Shown here in pieces: positions 7,117 to 16,541 of a DNA stretch of 64,000 nt. Every line of letters starts with the position of its first letter. Within the stretch, counting starts at the first letter, position 1. The position numbers were made by a program, and so were the translations under genes. The notes under the pieces were generated by a model. It was not told the origin of the DNA and ran no database searches. It saw nothing but the letters and a program-made list of their open reading frames with translations. This stretch comes from Myxococcota bacterium (lineage in GTDB: Bacteria > Myxococcota_A > Polyangia > Palsa-1104 > JAEUJZ01): positions 1 through 64,000 of the forward strand of contig JANWXW010000048.1 of assembly GCA_025057315.1 (NCBI GenBank). Direction: 5' to 3'.

Positions 7117-9603
7117 CTAGCCTAGAAGCGTCCGCAGCATGGCGGGCAGCACCGCGCAGGCCGTGCCCAGACACAGCAGCACCGCCAGGGCGCCCGAGAG
7201 GCCAAGAAGGCGCAAGCCCTCAAAATGAGACACCAGCAACCCGGCAAAGCCCACCATCGTCGCCAGCGAGGTGAGCACAATGGCCCGGCCGGTGGTGCGC
7301 AGCGCCGTCACCGGATCGCGCTGGCCCGGCGGGCTCTGCAGGTGCCGGTGGACGAGAAAGACGTGGTCGTCAATGCCATAGCCGATGCACAGGGGGATGC
7401 ACAGCAGGTTGTAGAGGTTGAGCGGCATGCGCAACACCACCAGAAGCGCAGCAAACAGCGTCCAGGCCAGCGACAGGGGCAAGAGCACCGCCAGCACCGG
7501 GCGCCAGCGCCGGTAGTAAAGCAGCAGCAGAAGCACCACCAGAGCCACCGAGGCCAGGGTGACCAGCCGGGCATCGCGCTCGACCAGGCCCAACAGCTCT
7601 GTCTCTAGCAGCGGCATGCCGGTCAGCTGGCCGCCGGCCTCGCCGCGGGCGACCTCGCGCAGCGCCTGCAGCGTCGCGGAGATGTCCTCGTCGGCCGGAA
7701 CAAACAAGTAGATGGCCACCAGGCGACGGGGCGGACGGTCAGCCTCGGCCGCCAGGTCCGCCACGTGGGCGTGCAGCAAAAAGGCCAGCTCGGTGCCCAC
7801 CAGGCTCTGCAGCGTGAGGGGGGGGGGCTCCTGCCGCAGCAGCCGCAGGAAGGGAGAAAACGGCGCTGGGTCGAAGCCTTCTTCGGCCAGGATGCGCTCG
7901 AGCCTGTCAGCCGCCTGCGGCAGGTCCAGCTCCCGCAGGGCTGCCCGGCGCTCGGCCTGCGTGCGCGCCGACGGCACCAGGGTCGCGATGGCCTCGTAGC
8001 CGCGCAGCTGGCCTTGCTGGCGCAAGCGCTCGCCAGCACGCATCCACAGATCGCCGCGGTACAGCGCCCGCTCAGGGTCCGGATCCTCCAGCACAGCGGC
8101 GACAAAGCGCTGCCGGTCGCCGAAGCGACGCGCGATCTCGTCCTGCGCCACCGCGGGCGGCATCTGTCGTGGCTCGAGCGAAAAGAGGCGACGCTCAAAG
8201 CCCAGGCGCAGCGCCAGCGGCAGGCACAGCAGCCCCAAGATCGCGGCGGCCATAAGAACCAGGCGGGGCCGCTGCGCCCCCAGACGCGCCAGCCTCACCA
8301 GAGCCCCCCGGTCCCCGGCCGCTGCCCGTCGCTGGTCGGCACGCTGGGTCCGCGGACCATGCCAGAGGCGCTGCGGCAGCAGCAGCAACAGCGCTGGGAA
8401 CAGCCACAACATGGCCACGCAGTTCAGGCACAGACCGACGGCGGCGAGCACTCCCAACTCGCGCAGACCGCGGTAGTCCGACAGGCCGCAGCAGACAAAG
8501 ACCGCCGCTGGGCCCAACGTGGCCACAATGGATGGCCCGCGCAGCGCAGCCACCGTGCGGCGAATGGCATCGGCCGGCTCCGTGGGCGCATGCAGCAGCT
8601 CCTCCCGCAGCCGGTTGTAGATCTGAATGGGAAGGTCAATGCCGATGGCCACCAGGATCGTCCCGAAGGCCACGGACACGCCGTTGATGCGCCCGTAGAG
8701 CACGGCCGCCACTGCCGCCGTCCACAGCCCAGCGCACAGAAGAGGCAGCACGACCAGGGGCAAGATGCGCACGGCACGAAAGACCAGTGCAAACAGCAGC
8801 AGCACCGCCCCCAGCGACAGCGTCGTCGAGCGATGCAGGTCCTGCTCGATCCAGACGCGGTAGTAGGCCGGGTAGGCGTACGCGCCGGTAAAGGCCACCA
8901 CAGGCCGGCTCAGATCCGCCGGAATGCGGTCGCCCGCAACCTGAGCGCCCAGGCGACGGGCTATCCGAGCCACCTCCTGCAGCAGCTGGCGGTCCCGGCG
9001 CCACTCCATGGGATTGTAACCAGGCCGAACCTTGATGAGCAGCGCCCGTCCATCGGCCGTGCGAAAGTAGCCCGAGCTGGCATCCACCGGCAGACCAGCG
9101 CTGAGGCGGCGGCTGACCAGTGGCACGAGCTGCAGCGGATCGGCCGTGAGCACCGGCGCCAGAGAGGAACCGCCAGGCGCTAGCAGCAGCGCACGCAGCC
9201 GGCGCACCCCCTCCCGCAGGGCGGAGGGCTCCAGACGCCGCCGCAGCTCCTCGCGCTCCTCGTCCGTCAGAAGAAGCAGCAGGTGCTCGCGGAGGTAGGT
9301 GAGCGAGGCGGCGGAGAGGCGATGGCTCACCTGCCAGGTGTCCGAGGCGCGGCGCAGCTCCTCGACGTACGCATCGGCAAAGCGAAGCAGGCGCTGGGGG
9401 TCGTCGCACAGCACCAAGATGACCAGTTCCTGCCCGGCCACCAAGCCGCGGGTGAGGGTGGCAAAGGCCTGCGCTGCCGGCGATGACCGGGGCAGCAGGT
9501 CGATCACGTTGCCCTCGATGCGCAGTCGCGCTGCCAAGGGCAGGAGCAGCAACGTGAGGAGCAGCAGCGCCACCAGGACGCGCCGTGGGTGCCGAAGCGG
9601 CAT
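7117..9603 (-). CDS. RND-superfamily (MMPL/HpnN-like) lipid exporter
   Basis: A roughly 828-residue inner-membrane protein. The first helix (LVALLLLTLLLLPLAARL) is followed by a large periplasmic loop beginning NVIDLLPRSSPAAQAF, a central set of five or so helices, a second periplasmic loop, and a final helix set. This is the two-fold MMPL layout found in hopanoid- and lipid-transporting RND proteins such as HpnN. The start at 9603 (MPLRHPRRV) is chosen because upstream ATGs would run into the divergent gene. A TACACT box lies nine bases before the ATG. The cargo is unknown; given the sterol operon in the same window, a polycyclic lipid is conceivable but unproven. Confidence 0.87.
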   Translation of the reverse strand: MPLRHPRRVLVALLLLTLLLLPLAARLRIEGNVIDLLPRSSPAAQAFATLTRGLVAGQELVILVLCDDPQRLLRFADAYVEELRRASDTWQVSHRLSAASLTYLREHLLLLLTDEEREELRRRLEPSALREGVRRLRALLLAPGGSSLAPVLTADPLQLVPLVSRRLSAGLPVDASSGYFRTADGRALLIKVRPGYNPMEWRRDRQLLQEVARIARRLGAQVAGDRIPADLSRPVVAFTGAYAYPAYYRVWIEQDLHRSTTLSLGAVLLLFALVFRAVRILPLVVLPLLCAGLWTAAVAAVLYGRINGVSVAFGTILVAIGIDLPIQIYNRLREELLHAPTEPADAIRRTVAALRGPSIVATLGPAAVFVCCGLSDYRGLRELGVLAAVGLCLNCVAMLWLFPALLLLLPQRLWHGPRTQRADQRRAAAGDRGALVRLARLGAQRPRLVLMAAAILGLLCLPLALRLGFERRLFSLEPRQMPPAVAQDEIARRFGDRQRFVAAVLEDPDPERALYRGDLWMRAGERLRQQGQLRGYEAIATLVPSARTQAERRAALRELDLPQAADRLERILAEEGFDPAPFSPFLRLLRQEPPPLTLQSLVGTELAFLLHAHVADLAAEADRPPRRLVAIYLFVPADEDISATLQALREVARGEAGGQLTGMPLLETELLGLVERDARLVTLASVALVVLLLLLYYRRWRPVLAVLLPLSLAWTLFAALLVVLRMPLNLYNLLCIPLCIGYGIDDHVFLVHRHLQSPPGQRDPVTALRTTGRAIVLTSLATMVGFAGLLVSHFEGLRLLGLSGALAVLLCLGTACAVLPAMLRTLLG

Positions 9604-9628
9604 GAGGCTGCAAGTGTACAATGCTGCC
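9604..9628. promoter_or_regulatory. overlapping divergent -10 boxes
   Basis: The 25-base gap between two divergent genes holds TACAAT (plus, 9617-9622, six bases before the ATG at 9629) and TACACT (minus, 9618-9613, nine bases before the ATG at 9603). The two boxes overlap by two bases, so the promoters should exclude each other, and both messages would be leaderless or nearly so. Confidence 0.5.
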
Positions 9629-11056
9629 ATGTCTTTCTCGCAGCCCGCTCTGCTGGCGTTCCTGGCCTCCCTCGCTGCGGCCATGGGGTCCGGACCGAAG
9701 GGCTGGGACTATGTCATTACGTTTCAGGACCTGCGCCGTGGCCTGCTGGAGGTAGACTGGACCCTGCGCGGGCTGGCGGGCCCGGTGCGCCTGTGTGCCG
9801 ACACAGACGGGGCGGAGCGCTTCGTGCGCCAGATGTGGGTGGTGGAGCCAGGGGGAGGTGGTCCCCGGCGACGCCTTGAGCGCCAGCCGGGCACGTCGTG
9901 CTGGCGGACCCTGGCGCTGCCCCGGCAGCCGCTGCGACTTCGCTACCACTACGACCTGGCGGCGCTGGCCGCAGCCACCGGCGACCCGGACCAGGCCTCC
10001 CGGCTGGGAGATGACTATATCTTTAATGATCAGGCGGTCCTGCTGCGCCCGGACCCGCTGCCGGCGGGCGTCCCCATCGAGGTGGAGTTCCGCCTGCCGG
10101 CGGGGACACAGGTGGCGCCCCCCTGGAGGCGCCTGCCGGGGCCAGGTCTGCGCTTTCGTTATGACTCGGACCACTATCAGGCCGGAAGCTACGTTGCCAT
10201 AGGCAAGCTCATCGAGCTGGAGGGACTGGAGGTGGGCGGGGGCCGGATAGCGCTGCATCGGCTCGCCCGCCCCTGCCGCGCCGCGGACGCCGTGCTGAGA
10301 GAGTGGGTAAAAGAGGCAGCGACCCGCGTGGCGCGCTTTTACGGCGAGCTGCCTGGCCAGCGCGTGCATGTGATCCTGGCCCCGGTGGAGGGCAGCGACG
10401 ATCCGAGCCTGTTCGGGACCATCCTGCGCCGCGGTCCTCCATCGGTGGTGCTGTACTTCGGCGCAGAGTCCACCCCCACTGCCTTCGCCTCCGACTGGAT
10501 GGCAACCCACGAGCTGTTCCATCTAGGCAACCCGCTGGTGCGCGGCCGCCCCGCATGGTTCATTGAGGGGTTTACGACCTACTACCAGGACGTGCTGCGC
10601 GCGCGCGACGGAGGCGAGGCCCCGGCCGCCATGTGGGCTGACCTGGCCGACGGGTTCCGTCGGCACTGTGACCCGGTGGAGGGCGCCTCGCTGCTGCAGG
10701 AGAGCGAGCGTCTGCGACAGACGCGGCGCTATAGCCGGGTCTACTGGGGCGGCGCCTGCGTTGCCTTTCTGCTAGATGTCGCCATGCGCGAGCGCGGCCA
10801 CCCGGGTCTGGACGAGGTGATGCGCGCACTGCGCGTAAAGAGCCAGCATGGTGCCCTCGAGCCAGAACAGGTCATCGACGCGCTGGACCGAGCTGCTGGA
10901 GCCGGGATGACGGCGCGGCTGCTGGGCAGCCGCACGCCGCTGCCATTGCAACAGGCCTACCAGCGCCTGGGCATCGAGCCCCTAGGGCCCGGGTTGGTGC
11001 GGCTGCGCGATGATGCTCCCCTGTCGGCTGTGCGGCGGGCGATGCTCGGTGGATAA
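9629..11056 (+). CDS. exported M61-like metalloprotease
   Basis: A 475-residue protein with a weak Sec-type N-terminus (SFSQPALLAFLASLAAAMG). The gluzincin signature is intact: HELFH (about residue 293) followed by WFIEGFTTYY about 20 residues later, supplying the third zinc ligand Glu. The order N-terminal beta domain, HExxH, then W-x-x-E-G-x-x-x-Y-Y matches M61 glycyl aminopeptidases and related M1-like proteases, but there is no visible PDZ domain. Probably a periplasmic peptidase. It is transcribed divergently from the RND gene through an overlapping promoter. Confidence 0.78.
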   Translation: MSFSQPALLAFLASLAAAMGSGPKGWDYVITFQDLRRGLLEVDWTLRGLAGPVRLCADTDGAERFVRQMWVVEPGGGGPRRRLERQPGTSCWRTLALPRQPLRLRYHYDLAALAAATGDPDQASRLGDDYIFNDQAVLLRPDPLPAGVPIEVEFRLPAGTQVAPPWRRLPGPGLRFRYDSDHYQAGSYVAIGKLIELEGLEVGGGRIALHRLARPCRAADAVLREWVKEAATRVARFYGELPGQRVHVILAPVEGSDDPSLFGTILRRGPPSVVLYFGAESTPTAFASDWMATHELFHLGNPLVRGRPAWFIEGFTTYYQDVLRARDGGEAPAAMWADLADGFRRHCDPVEGASLLQESERLRQTRRYSRVYWGGACVAFLLDVAMRERGHPGLDEVMRALRVKSQHGALEPEQVIDALDRAAGAGMTARLLGSRTPLPLQQAYQRLGIEPLGPGLVRLRDDAPLSAVRRAMLGG

Positions 11057-11082
11057 CCCCAGGGGGGCCGGCGCAGGCCTGG

Positions 11083-11110
11083 TTGCATTCTCTGCGGGCG
11101 TTCCTATACC
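11083..11110 (+). promoter_or_regulatory. promoter of the asnB-GT-asnB operon
   Basis: TTGCAT (11083-11088), 16-base spacer, TATACC (11105-11110). The expected start near 11117 leaves a leader of about 29 bases that contains GAGGG before the ATG at 11146. Confidence 0.5.
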
Positions 11111-11145
11111 TGCCCTACAGGCCCACAGGGCTACAGAGGGTGTTT

Positions 11146-13080
11146 ATGTGCGGAATCGCAGGGATCTTTCAGTTTGCCGGTGAGCCCCGAGACACCGAGG
11201 CGCAGCTGGTCCGCATGCGCGACGCCATCGCGCACCGCGGACCGGACGATGCAGGGACCTGGATCAGCCCGGACCGCCGGGTGCTGCTGGGCCACCGCCG
11301 CCTGAGCATTGTGGACCTCAGCCCGGCTGGGCACCAGCCCATGCAGAACGAAGATGGGCGAGTATGGATTACCTTCAACGGCGAGATCTACAACCATGAG
11401 TCGCTGCGCGGACCGCTGATCCAACGCGGGCACCACTTTCGCTCGCGCAGCGACACCGAGGCAATCATCCATCTGTACGAGGAACATGGTGTCGAGTGCG
11501 TGACGGCACTGGACGGCATGTTTGCCTTTGCGCTGTGGGACCAGGGGCGGCAGCGGCTGCTGTGCGCGCGCGATCGCCTGGGCAAAAAGCCTCTCTATTA
11601 CACGGTGCTGGATGGTCGGCTGCTATTCGCCTCTGAGATCAAGGCGCTCCTGGCGCATCCAGAGGTGCCGCGGGAACTGGACCTGGTCTCGCTGGACCTC
11701 TATCTTACCTTTGCCAACGTGCCGGCGCCCCGGACCCTGTTTCGTGGCATCTTCAAGCTGCCTGCGGCTCACTTTCTCACCTGCGACGCGCACGGCCAGA
11801 TTAGCACGCGCCGCTACTGGTCGCCGCTGGTCGGCCCGGACTGGCCGGCCACCAGCGACGCGGCCAGGGACCAAGAGGCCATCGAGACCGTGCGCCACCT
11901 GCTCCGCGAGGCCGTGCGCAAGCGCCTGATGAGCGACGTGCCGATCGGCGCCTTCCTGTCGGGCGGAGTGGACAGCTCCACCAATGTGGCGCTGATGAGC
12001 CAGCTCGTCAGCGAGCCGCTGCGCACCTTCTCCGTGGGCTTCCGCGGCTTCGGCGAGGCAGAGAACTTCCACGACCTGCCCTACGCCCGCCAGGTGGCCG
12101 AGCGATTTGGCTGCCGCCATCAGGAGGTGGTGGTGACAGCAGAGGAATGCAAGGCCTACCTGCCGGAGCTGGCATGGCAACAGGACGAACCGATTGGCGA
12201 TCCGGCATGCTTGCCGATGCACTTCGTGTCGCAAGCGGCACGTCAGGCCGGCGTGACGGTGGTGCTGGTGGGCGAAGGTAGCGACGAAGTATTCTGCGGC
12301 TACGACGACATGCAGAGCGTGCTGCACACCCACGATACCCGCTGGCAGATGGTGCAGCGGCTGCCGCGTTTGCTGCGCGCAGGCTTGCACAAGGTAAGCC
12401 AGCTCAGCGGCGCGCCAGCTGGCCGCATTGACGTGCTGCGTCGGGCCGTCAGAGGAGAGCCGCTCTACTGGGGCCTGGACGTGGTCTTCTGGGACACCGA
12501 GAAGGCCGACCTGCTCACGGCCGAGGCGCGCGGGCAGATGGGGCCCGGCGCAGCTCCGATCGTACAGGGCTACTACGACGAGATGAGGCGGCTGCGTCCA
12601 GAGGCAGACTTCCTGCAGCAAATCTCCTACGTCGAGCTGTCCAACCGCCTGCCGGAGCTGCTGCTGATGCGCGTGGACAAGCTGACCATGGCCCACTCGC
12701 TAGAGGCGCGGGCGCCGTTTCTCGACTACCACCTTGTGGCTTACGTGCTGTCCCGTCCAGCGAATCTGAAGATTCGCAACGGTCGCACCAAGTACCTGCT
12801 CAAAGAGGCGGTGCGGCCCTTGCTACCCGAGGCTATCATCGAGCGTCCCAAGCAAGGCTTCCGTGTGCCGCTGCCGGCGTGGCTGGCGCACGATTTGTCG
12901 GCCTGGGCCGAGCGGCTCCTGCGCGACTCGCCCCTGATGCGGCGGGGCCTGTTCCGCCGCGAGTACATCGACTGGATGTGGCGGCGCCACCGCGACGGCA
13001 CCCAGGATCACAGCTTTGACCTATGGTGCCTGCTCAACCTAGCGGCCTGGTATGAGCACTGGATTGAGGGGAAGGCATGA
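11146..13080 (+). CDS. asnB: glutamine-dependent asparagine synthetase-type amidotransferase
   Basis: A 644-residue protein with both AsnB domains intact. The start at 11146 gives MCGIAG, placing nucleophile Cys2 correctly, and is preceded by GAGGG. The class II glutaminase domain (1-200) has HRGPDDAG, HRRLSIVD, FNGEIYN and SDTEA, all glutamine-pocket signatures. The synthetase domain (from about 245) has the PP-loop SGGVDSS, then GEGSDEVFCGYD and PKQGFRVP. AsnB homologues of this length next to glycosyltransferases often amidate uronic acids or amino sugars in surface polysaccharides, so free asparagine need not be the product. The TGA overlaps the ATG of the next gene. Confidence 0.87.
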   Translation: MCGIAGIFQFAGEPRDTEAQLVRMRDAIAHRGPDDAGTWISPDRRVLLGHRRLSIVDLSPAGHQPMQNEDGRVWITFNGEIYNHESLRGPLIQRGHHFRSRSDTEAIIHLYEEHGVECVTALDGMFAFALWDQGRQRLLCARDRLGKKPLYYTVLDGRLLFASEIKALLAHPEVPRELDLVSLDLYLTFANVPAPRTLFRGIFKLPAAHFLTCDAHGQISTRRYWSPLVGPDWPATSDAARDQEAIETVRHLLREAVRKRLMSDVPIGAFLSGGVDSSTNVALMSQLVSEPLRTFSVGFRGFGEAENFHDLPYARQVAERFGCRHQEVVVTAEECKAYLPELAWQQDEPIGDPACLPMHFVSQAARQAGVTVVLVGEGSDEVFCGYDDMQSVLHTHDTRWQMVQRLPRLLRAGLHKVSQLSGAPAGRIDVLRRAVRGEPLYWGLDVVFWDTEKADLLTAEARGQMGPGAAPIVQGYYDEMRRLRPEADFLQQISYVELSNRLPELLLMRVDKLTMAHSLEARAPFLDYHLVAYVLSRPANLKIRNGRTKYLLKEAVRPLLPEAIIERPKQGFRVPLPAWLAHDLSAWAERLLRDSPLMRRGLFRREYIDWMWRRHRDGTQDHSFDLWCLLNLAAWYEHWIEGKA

Positions 13081-14312
13081 GCGCGAGCAACGCACCGGCC
13101 ACCGTGCTGATCATCGTGGATGGGTTGGGGCTGAGCGGCAAAACCCGCGCGGCGGTTTCGCTGGCCCTGGGCCTGGACCCGGCCCGCTACCGTGCGGTCT
13201 TCTGCTGCTTCCGACGGGAGGACAGCCCACTGGCGGCACAGCTGGCCCAGGGTGGTGTACCGCTGCACGAGGTGCCTTGCGAGGACGGCCTGCACCTTAG
13301 GACCGTGGTGCGACTGCGCCGCCTCATGCAGCAGGTGCGGCCCGACGTCGTGCACTGCTACAACCCGCGCGCCATGCTCTACGGGGGCCTGGCCGCGCAG
13401 CTGTGCGGCCTTCACGCCACCGTCGGATCGCTGAGCGCCTTTGCCTGCCAGGTCCCGGACCAGCCATACGGCTTTCTCCCCCAGCCACTATTTACCACCT
13501 CACGGCGCAACCGGTGGCGCAACCAGCTTGTGGCGCGGCTGATGCGCTACCTGGTGGCTGTGTCGCGGACGCTGGGCGAGCGCTTCTGCCGTTTCAACGG
13601 GGTACCTTTGACCAGGCTTCGCGTCATTGCCTACGGTGCGAGCGTCGAGCAGATGGCTTCCTTGGGGGCGGATGAAATCGCTGCGGCGCGGGCCGAGCTG
13701 GGTGCAGGTCCGGGTCATGTGCTGGTGGGCAGCCTCGGCCGCCTGGTGGAGCAGAAGGACTACCCGACGCAGCTTGCCGCCTTTGCCGCGGCCAGAAAGG
13801 ACGTGCCAGAGCTGCGCATGGTCCTGCTGGGCGATGGGCCGCTCCGGGCGGAGCTGGTGCAGCAGGCAACCGCGCTGGGCATCTTGGACGGAGTGCATCT
13901 GGCTGGCCACCGCGAGGACGTGGCGCGCTGCCTGCGCGCGCTGGACATCTTCCTGTTGGCCTCCAAGTTTGAGCCTTTCGGCGTGGCGGTGCTGGAGGCC
14001 ATGGCTGCAGGGCTGCCGATTGTCGCCACCCGGGTCAATGAGATCCCAGAGATCGTCCCGGACGGACGCTGCGGTCTGCTGGTGCCCCGCCAGGACCCGC
14101 TGGCCATGGCCGCCGCTCTGGTGCGCCTGGGCCGCGACGAGGAGCTCCGGCGACGCATGGGGGAGCAGGCACGCCGCGAGGCCAAAGAGCGGTTTAGCCT
14201 GCAGGCCATGGTGCGCGCCTACCAGGACCTCTACGATGAGGCCCGCGCCGGGGCTCCAGCCGGCCTACCGGCCCGCCTGTGGGGGGTGGTGCGGCAAGGC
14301 TTGATGTTTTAG
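13077..14312 (+). CDS. GT4-family glycosyltransferase
   Basis: A 411-residue retaining glycosyltransferase of the GT-B fold. The N-terminal half opens with LIIVDGLGLSGKTRAAVSLA, an acceptor-site Gly loop; the C-terminal half has VGSLGRLVEQKDYP and the nucleotide-sugar E-x7-E motif (SKFEPFGVAVLEAMAAG). It has no membrane segment and should act at the cytoplasmic face. The ATG overlaps the preceding TGA by four bases (ATGA), so it is coupled to the amidotransferase. Together they suggest assembly of an amidated glycan or glycolipid. Confidence 0.9.
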   Translation: MSASNAPATVLIIVDGLGLSGKTRAAVSLALGLDPARYRAVFCCFRREDSPLAAQLAQGGVPLHEVPCEDGLHLRTVVRLRRLMQQVRPDVVHCYNPRAMLYGGLAAQLCGLHATVGSLSAFACQVPDQPYGFLPQPLFTTSRRNRWRNQLVARLMRYLVAVSRTLGERFCRFNGVPLTRLRVIAYGASVEQMASLGADEIAAARAELGAGPGHVLVGSLGRLVEQKDYPTQLAAFAAARKDVPELRMVLLGDGPLRAELVQQATALGILDGVHLAGHREDVARCLRALDIFLLASKFEPFGVAVLEAMAAGLPIVATRVNEIPEIVPDGRCGLLVPRQDPLAMAAALVRLGRDEELRRRMGEQARREAKERFSLQAMVRAYQDLYDEARAGAPAGLPARLWGVVRQGLMF

Positions 14313-14370
14313 CTTCCGTGCCGACCTTTCGTCCAGGGGCCGCTGTGGCCTTCGGACCGGTGTCCATCCC

Positions 14371-14395
14371 TATCGAGTATCGAGGCTTTATCGAG
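14371..14395 (+). promoter_or_regulatory. three direct copies of TATCGAG before the second asnB
   Basis: TATCGAG occurs at 14371, 14378 and 14389 in the 96-base gap upstream of the second asparagine-synthetase gene. The last copy runs into the ribosome site GAGGAAGAGGA. This could be a binding site for a protein acting on DNA or RNA; no matching regulator is known to me. Confidence 0.3.
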
Positions 14396-14408
14396 GAAGA
14401 GGATTTTC

Positions 14409-16400
14409 ATGTCTGGCATATGCGGAATGTTCGGGCTGTACGCGAGCGACGTCAGAGGGGAGCAGGAGATGAGCCGCATGCTGGGAGCGCTGTCGCCGCG
14501 CGGCCCCGATGGCATGGCGGCGCACATCGATGCCCACCGACAGGTGGCAATGGGCATGTGCCTGTTGCGCACCAGCCCCGATGACTCCACCACTGATCTG
14601 ATCTTGGCCAACGAAGATCGCACGCTGCTTGCCGTGTGCGATGGCCAGGTGTTCAACCGCGACGAGGTCATGCGCTGGTTGAGGCAGCGGGGTCACGCCC
14701 TAGGGGTCGGTGCGCCCGGCGAGATTCTGGTGCACCTCATCGAGGAAGAGGGTCTACGGGGACTGCGTCGCCTGGATGCTCAGTTCGCTTTCGCGCTGTG
14801 GGACCAGCGCCACCGTCGTCTCCTGCTTGGCCGCGACCCCCTGGGCGTGCGTTCGCTGTACTTTTATGCCAGCAGCCAGGGCGTGCTGTTTGCCTCGGAG
14901 CTCAAAGCGCTCCTGGCGCACTCGCAGGCGCCGTGCGCCGTGGATCCAATCGGCGTGTCGCACTACTTGACCTTCCTTACCGTACCAGCCCCTCGCACCC
15001 TGCTGGAGGGCATGAAGAAGCTCCCCCCGGGCACGGTGGCGATCTGCCAGCCCGATGGAACGGTGGAGCTGGAGCGGTACTGGGACCTGCTCGACGACCC
15101 CATCGCTGAGCGGGACGATGAGTCTTTCTATGTGCAGCGGGTGCGTGAACTGCACGAGGCGGCGGTGCGGCGGCGCGCTGTGGCTGGTCCGCTGGGGGCA
15201 TTGCTCAGCGGCGGCAACGACTCCAGCGCCAACGTGATGTTGTTGTCTCGCCTGGGCTGCGCGCCGCTGCATACCTTCACCGTGGGTCTAAAGGACACCG
15301 AAGGCCAGGCACAGTACAACGACCTGTTGTATGCCAAGCAGGTGGCGAACCTGTCGGGCTCACGGCACCATGAGGCGCTGCTGAGCGTGGACGAGTTCAT
15401 CGAAACCATCCCGCGCACCGTCGAGGCGATGGATGACATGGTGTCCGAGCCCTCTAGCGTGTTTCTCTACCACGCCCTGCGCATGGCCCGGTCCGAGGGG
15501 CTCAAGGTGGTCATCACCGGCGAGGCCAACGACGAGCTGAGCTGCGGTCATGGCGAGATGATCCGCATCCGCAACCACTATTACAGACGGTGGCGCCCCT
15601 TCATGAAGCTGCCACATTGGGTGCGGCAGGGCGCCGCTGCGGTGGCACCGCTTATCTCCCCCAGGCGTGCCGACATCCTGCGCCGCGCCGCCGATGGCGA
15701 GGAATATTTTTGGAACTTCGAGGTGGCGTGGATGGAGTCAGAAAAGGCAGATGCACTGACCGCCTCGGCCTGGGAACGATGCCGCCGACAACCAGCCAGC
15801 GAGGTGGTGCGCGCCCTGGCCGAGCGCGTGCAGCGCAGCGATCACGGCCGCCGAGATTACCTTAACTACATCATCTACGTGATGATGCAGGATCACTACT
15901 TTGGCAACCTCATGCTGGGCAAGCTTGATTTGCTGTCAGCAAACCTAGGCATCGAGGCTCGTTGCCCCTACACCGAGCCGACGTACGCTCACTTTGTGTA
16001 CAACATTCCGGCTCGGTTCAAGTTCCGCGGCGGGACGGTCAAGTCCTTCTTCAAGCGCGCCATCGCAGGCCTGCTGCCCGACGACATCATCTACCGCCCC
16101 AAGCAGGGCTTCCGCACACCCGTGGTGGAGATGTTCCAGGGGCGGCTGGGCGACTGGGCGCGGCCGATCCTGCTCGGCGGCGGTCTTACCGAAGCGGGCG
16201 TGCTGCGCCAGGAGCACCTCGCGCAGCTGCTGCGCGACCACCGGGAGGGGCGACGCGACTACAGCAACCGGCTGTGGACAGCGATGGCGCTGAACCTCTG
16301 GCACGACCGCTGGGCCCGGCGCGAGCAGCGGGTGGAGGTTCCCGTGCCACCACTCCGACGCATGGAGCGCGACGGCGCCACCGCACTGCTCAGCCCGTAA
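14409..16400 (+). CDS. asparagine synthetase paralogue with degenerate glutaminase domain
   Basis: A 663-residue AsnB-like protein. The N-terminus reads MSGICGMFG, so the nucleophile Cys is at position 5 rather than 2. The glutamine-pocket motifs seen in the upstream paralogue are gone: RLSI is replaced by CLLRT, FNGEIYN by CDGQVFN, and SDTE by GAPGE. The synthetase domain keeps a PP-loop (SGGNDSS) and PKQGFRTP, but the GSDE segment is GEANDELSCG. Adenylation chemistry may survive with ammonia or another amine as nucleophile, or the protein may work as a partner of the first paralogue. GAGGAAGAGGA supplies the ribosome site. It completes a three-gene cluster with the first amidotransferase and the GT4 enzyme. 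Confidence 0.83.
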   Translation: MSGICGMFGLYASDVRGEQEMSRMLGALSPRGPDGMAAHIDAHRQVAMGMCLLRTSPDDSTTDLILANEDRTLLAVCDGQVFNRDEVMRWLRQRGHALGVGAPGEILVHLIEEEGLRGLRRLDAQFAFALWDQRHRRLLLGRDPLGVRSLYFYASSQGVLFASELKALLAHSQAPCAVDPIGVSHYLTFLTVPAPRTLLEGMKKLPPGTVAICQPDGTVELERYWDLLDDPIAERDDESFYVQRVRELHEAAVRRRAVAGPLGALLSGGNDSSANVMLLSRLGCAPLHTFTVGLKDTEGQAQYNDLLYAKQVANLSGSRHHEALLSVDEFIETIPRTVEAMDDMVSEPSSVFLYHALRMARSEGLKVVITGEANDELSCGHGEMIRIRNHYYRRWRPFMKLPHWVRQGAAAVAPLISPRRADILRRAADGEEYFWNFEVAWMESEKADALTASAWERCRRQPASEVVRALAERVQRSDHGRRDYLNYIIYVMMQDHYFGNLMLGKLDLLSANLGIEARCPYTEPTYAHFVYNIPARFKFRGGTVKSFFKRAIAGLLPDDIIYRPKQGFRTPVVEMFQGRLGDWARPILLGGGLTEAGVLRQEHLAQLLRDHREGRRDYSNRLWTAMALNLWHDRWARREQRVEVPVPPLRRMERDGATALLSP

Positions 16401-16541
16401 GAGAGCGGGACTCTGCCCCGCCAACCTGCCCTGTCCTAACCCGCGCCGGGTGGCCCTGACCACCGGCGGGGCCATCCGGCTGCGATCCCCCCCTCCCCCC
16501 TGTGGTGGTCGGTCTGCCCTGTGGCTTCCCAAGCATGTTGT

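Noticed and set aside
7117..9603. Naming the RND exporter as a sterol transporter (BstA) or hpnN
   Set aside because: The MMPL layout fits several lipid exporters, and the gene is 25 kb from the sterol operon with unrelated neighbours. No specific motif supports either name.
8636..10522. A 628-codon minus-strand frame across the RND/M61 boundary
   Set aside because: It overlaps both real genes in wrong frames and has no recognisable domain.
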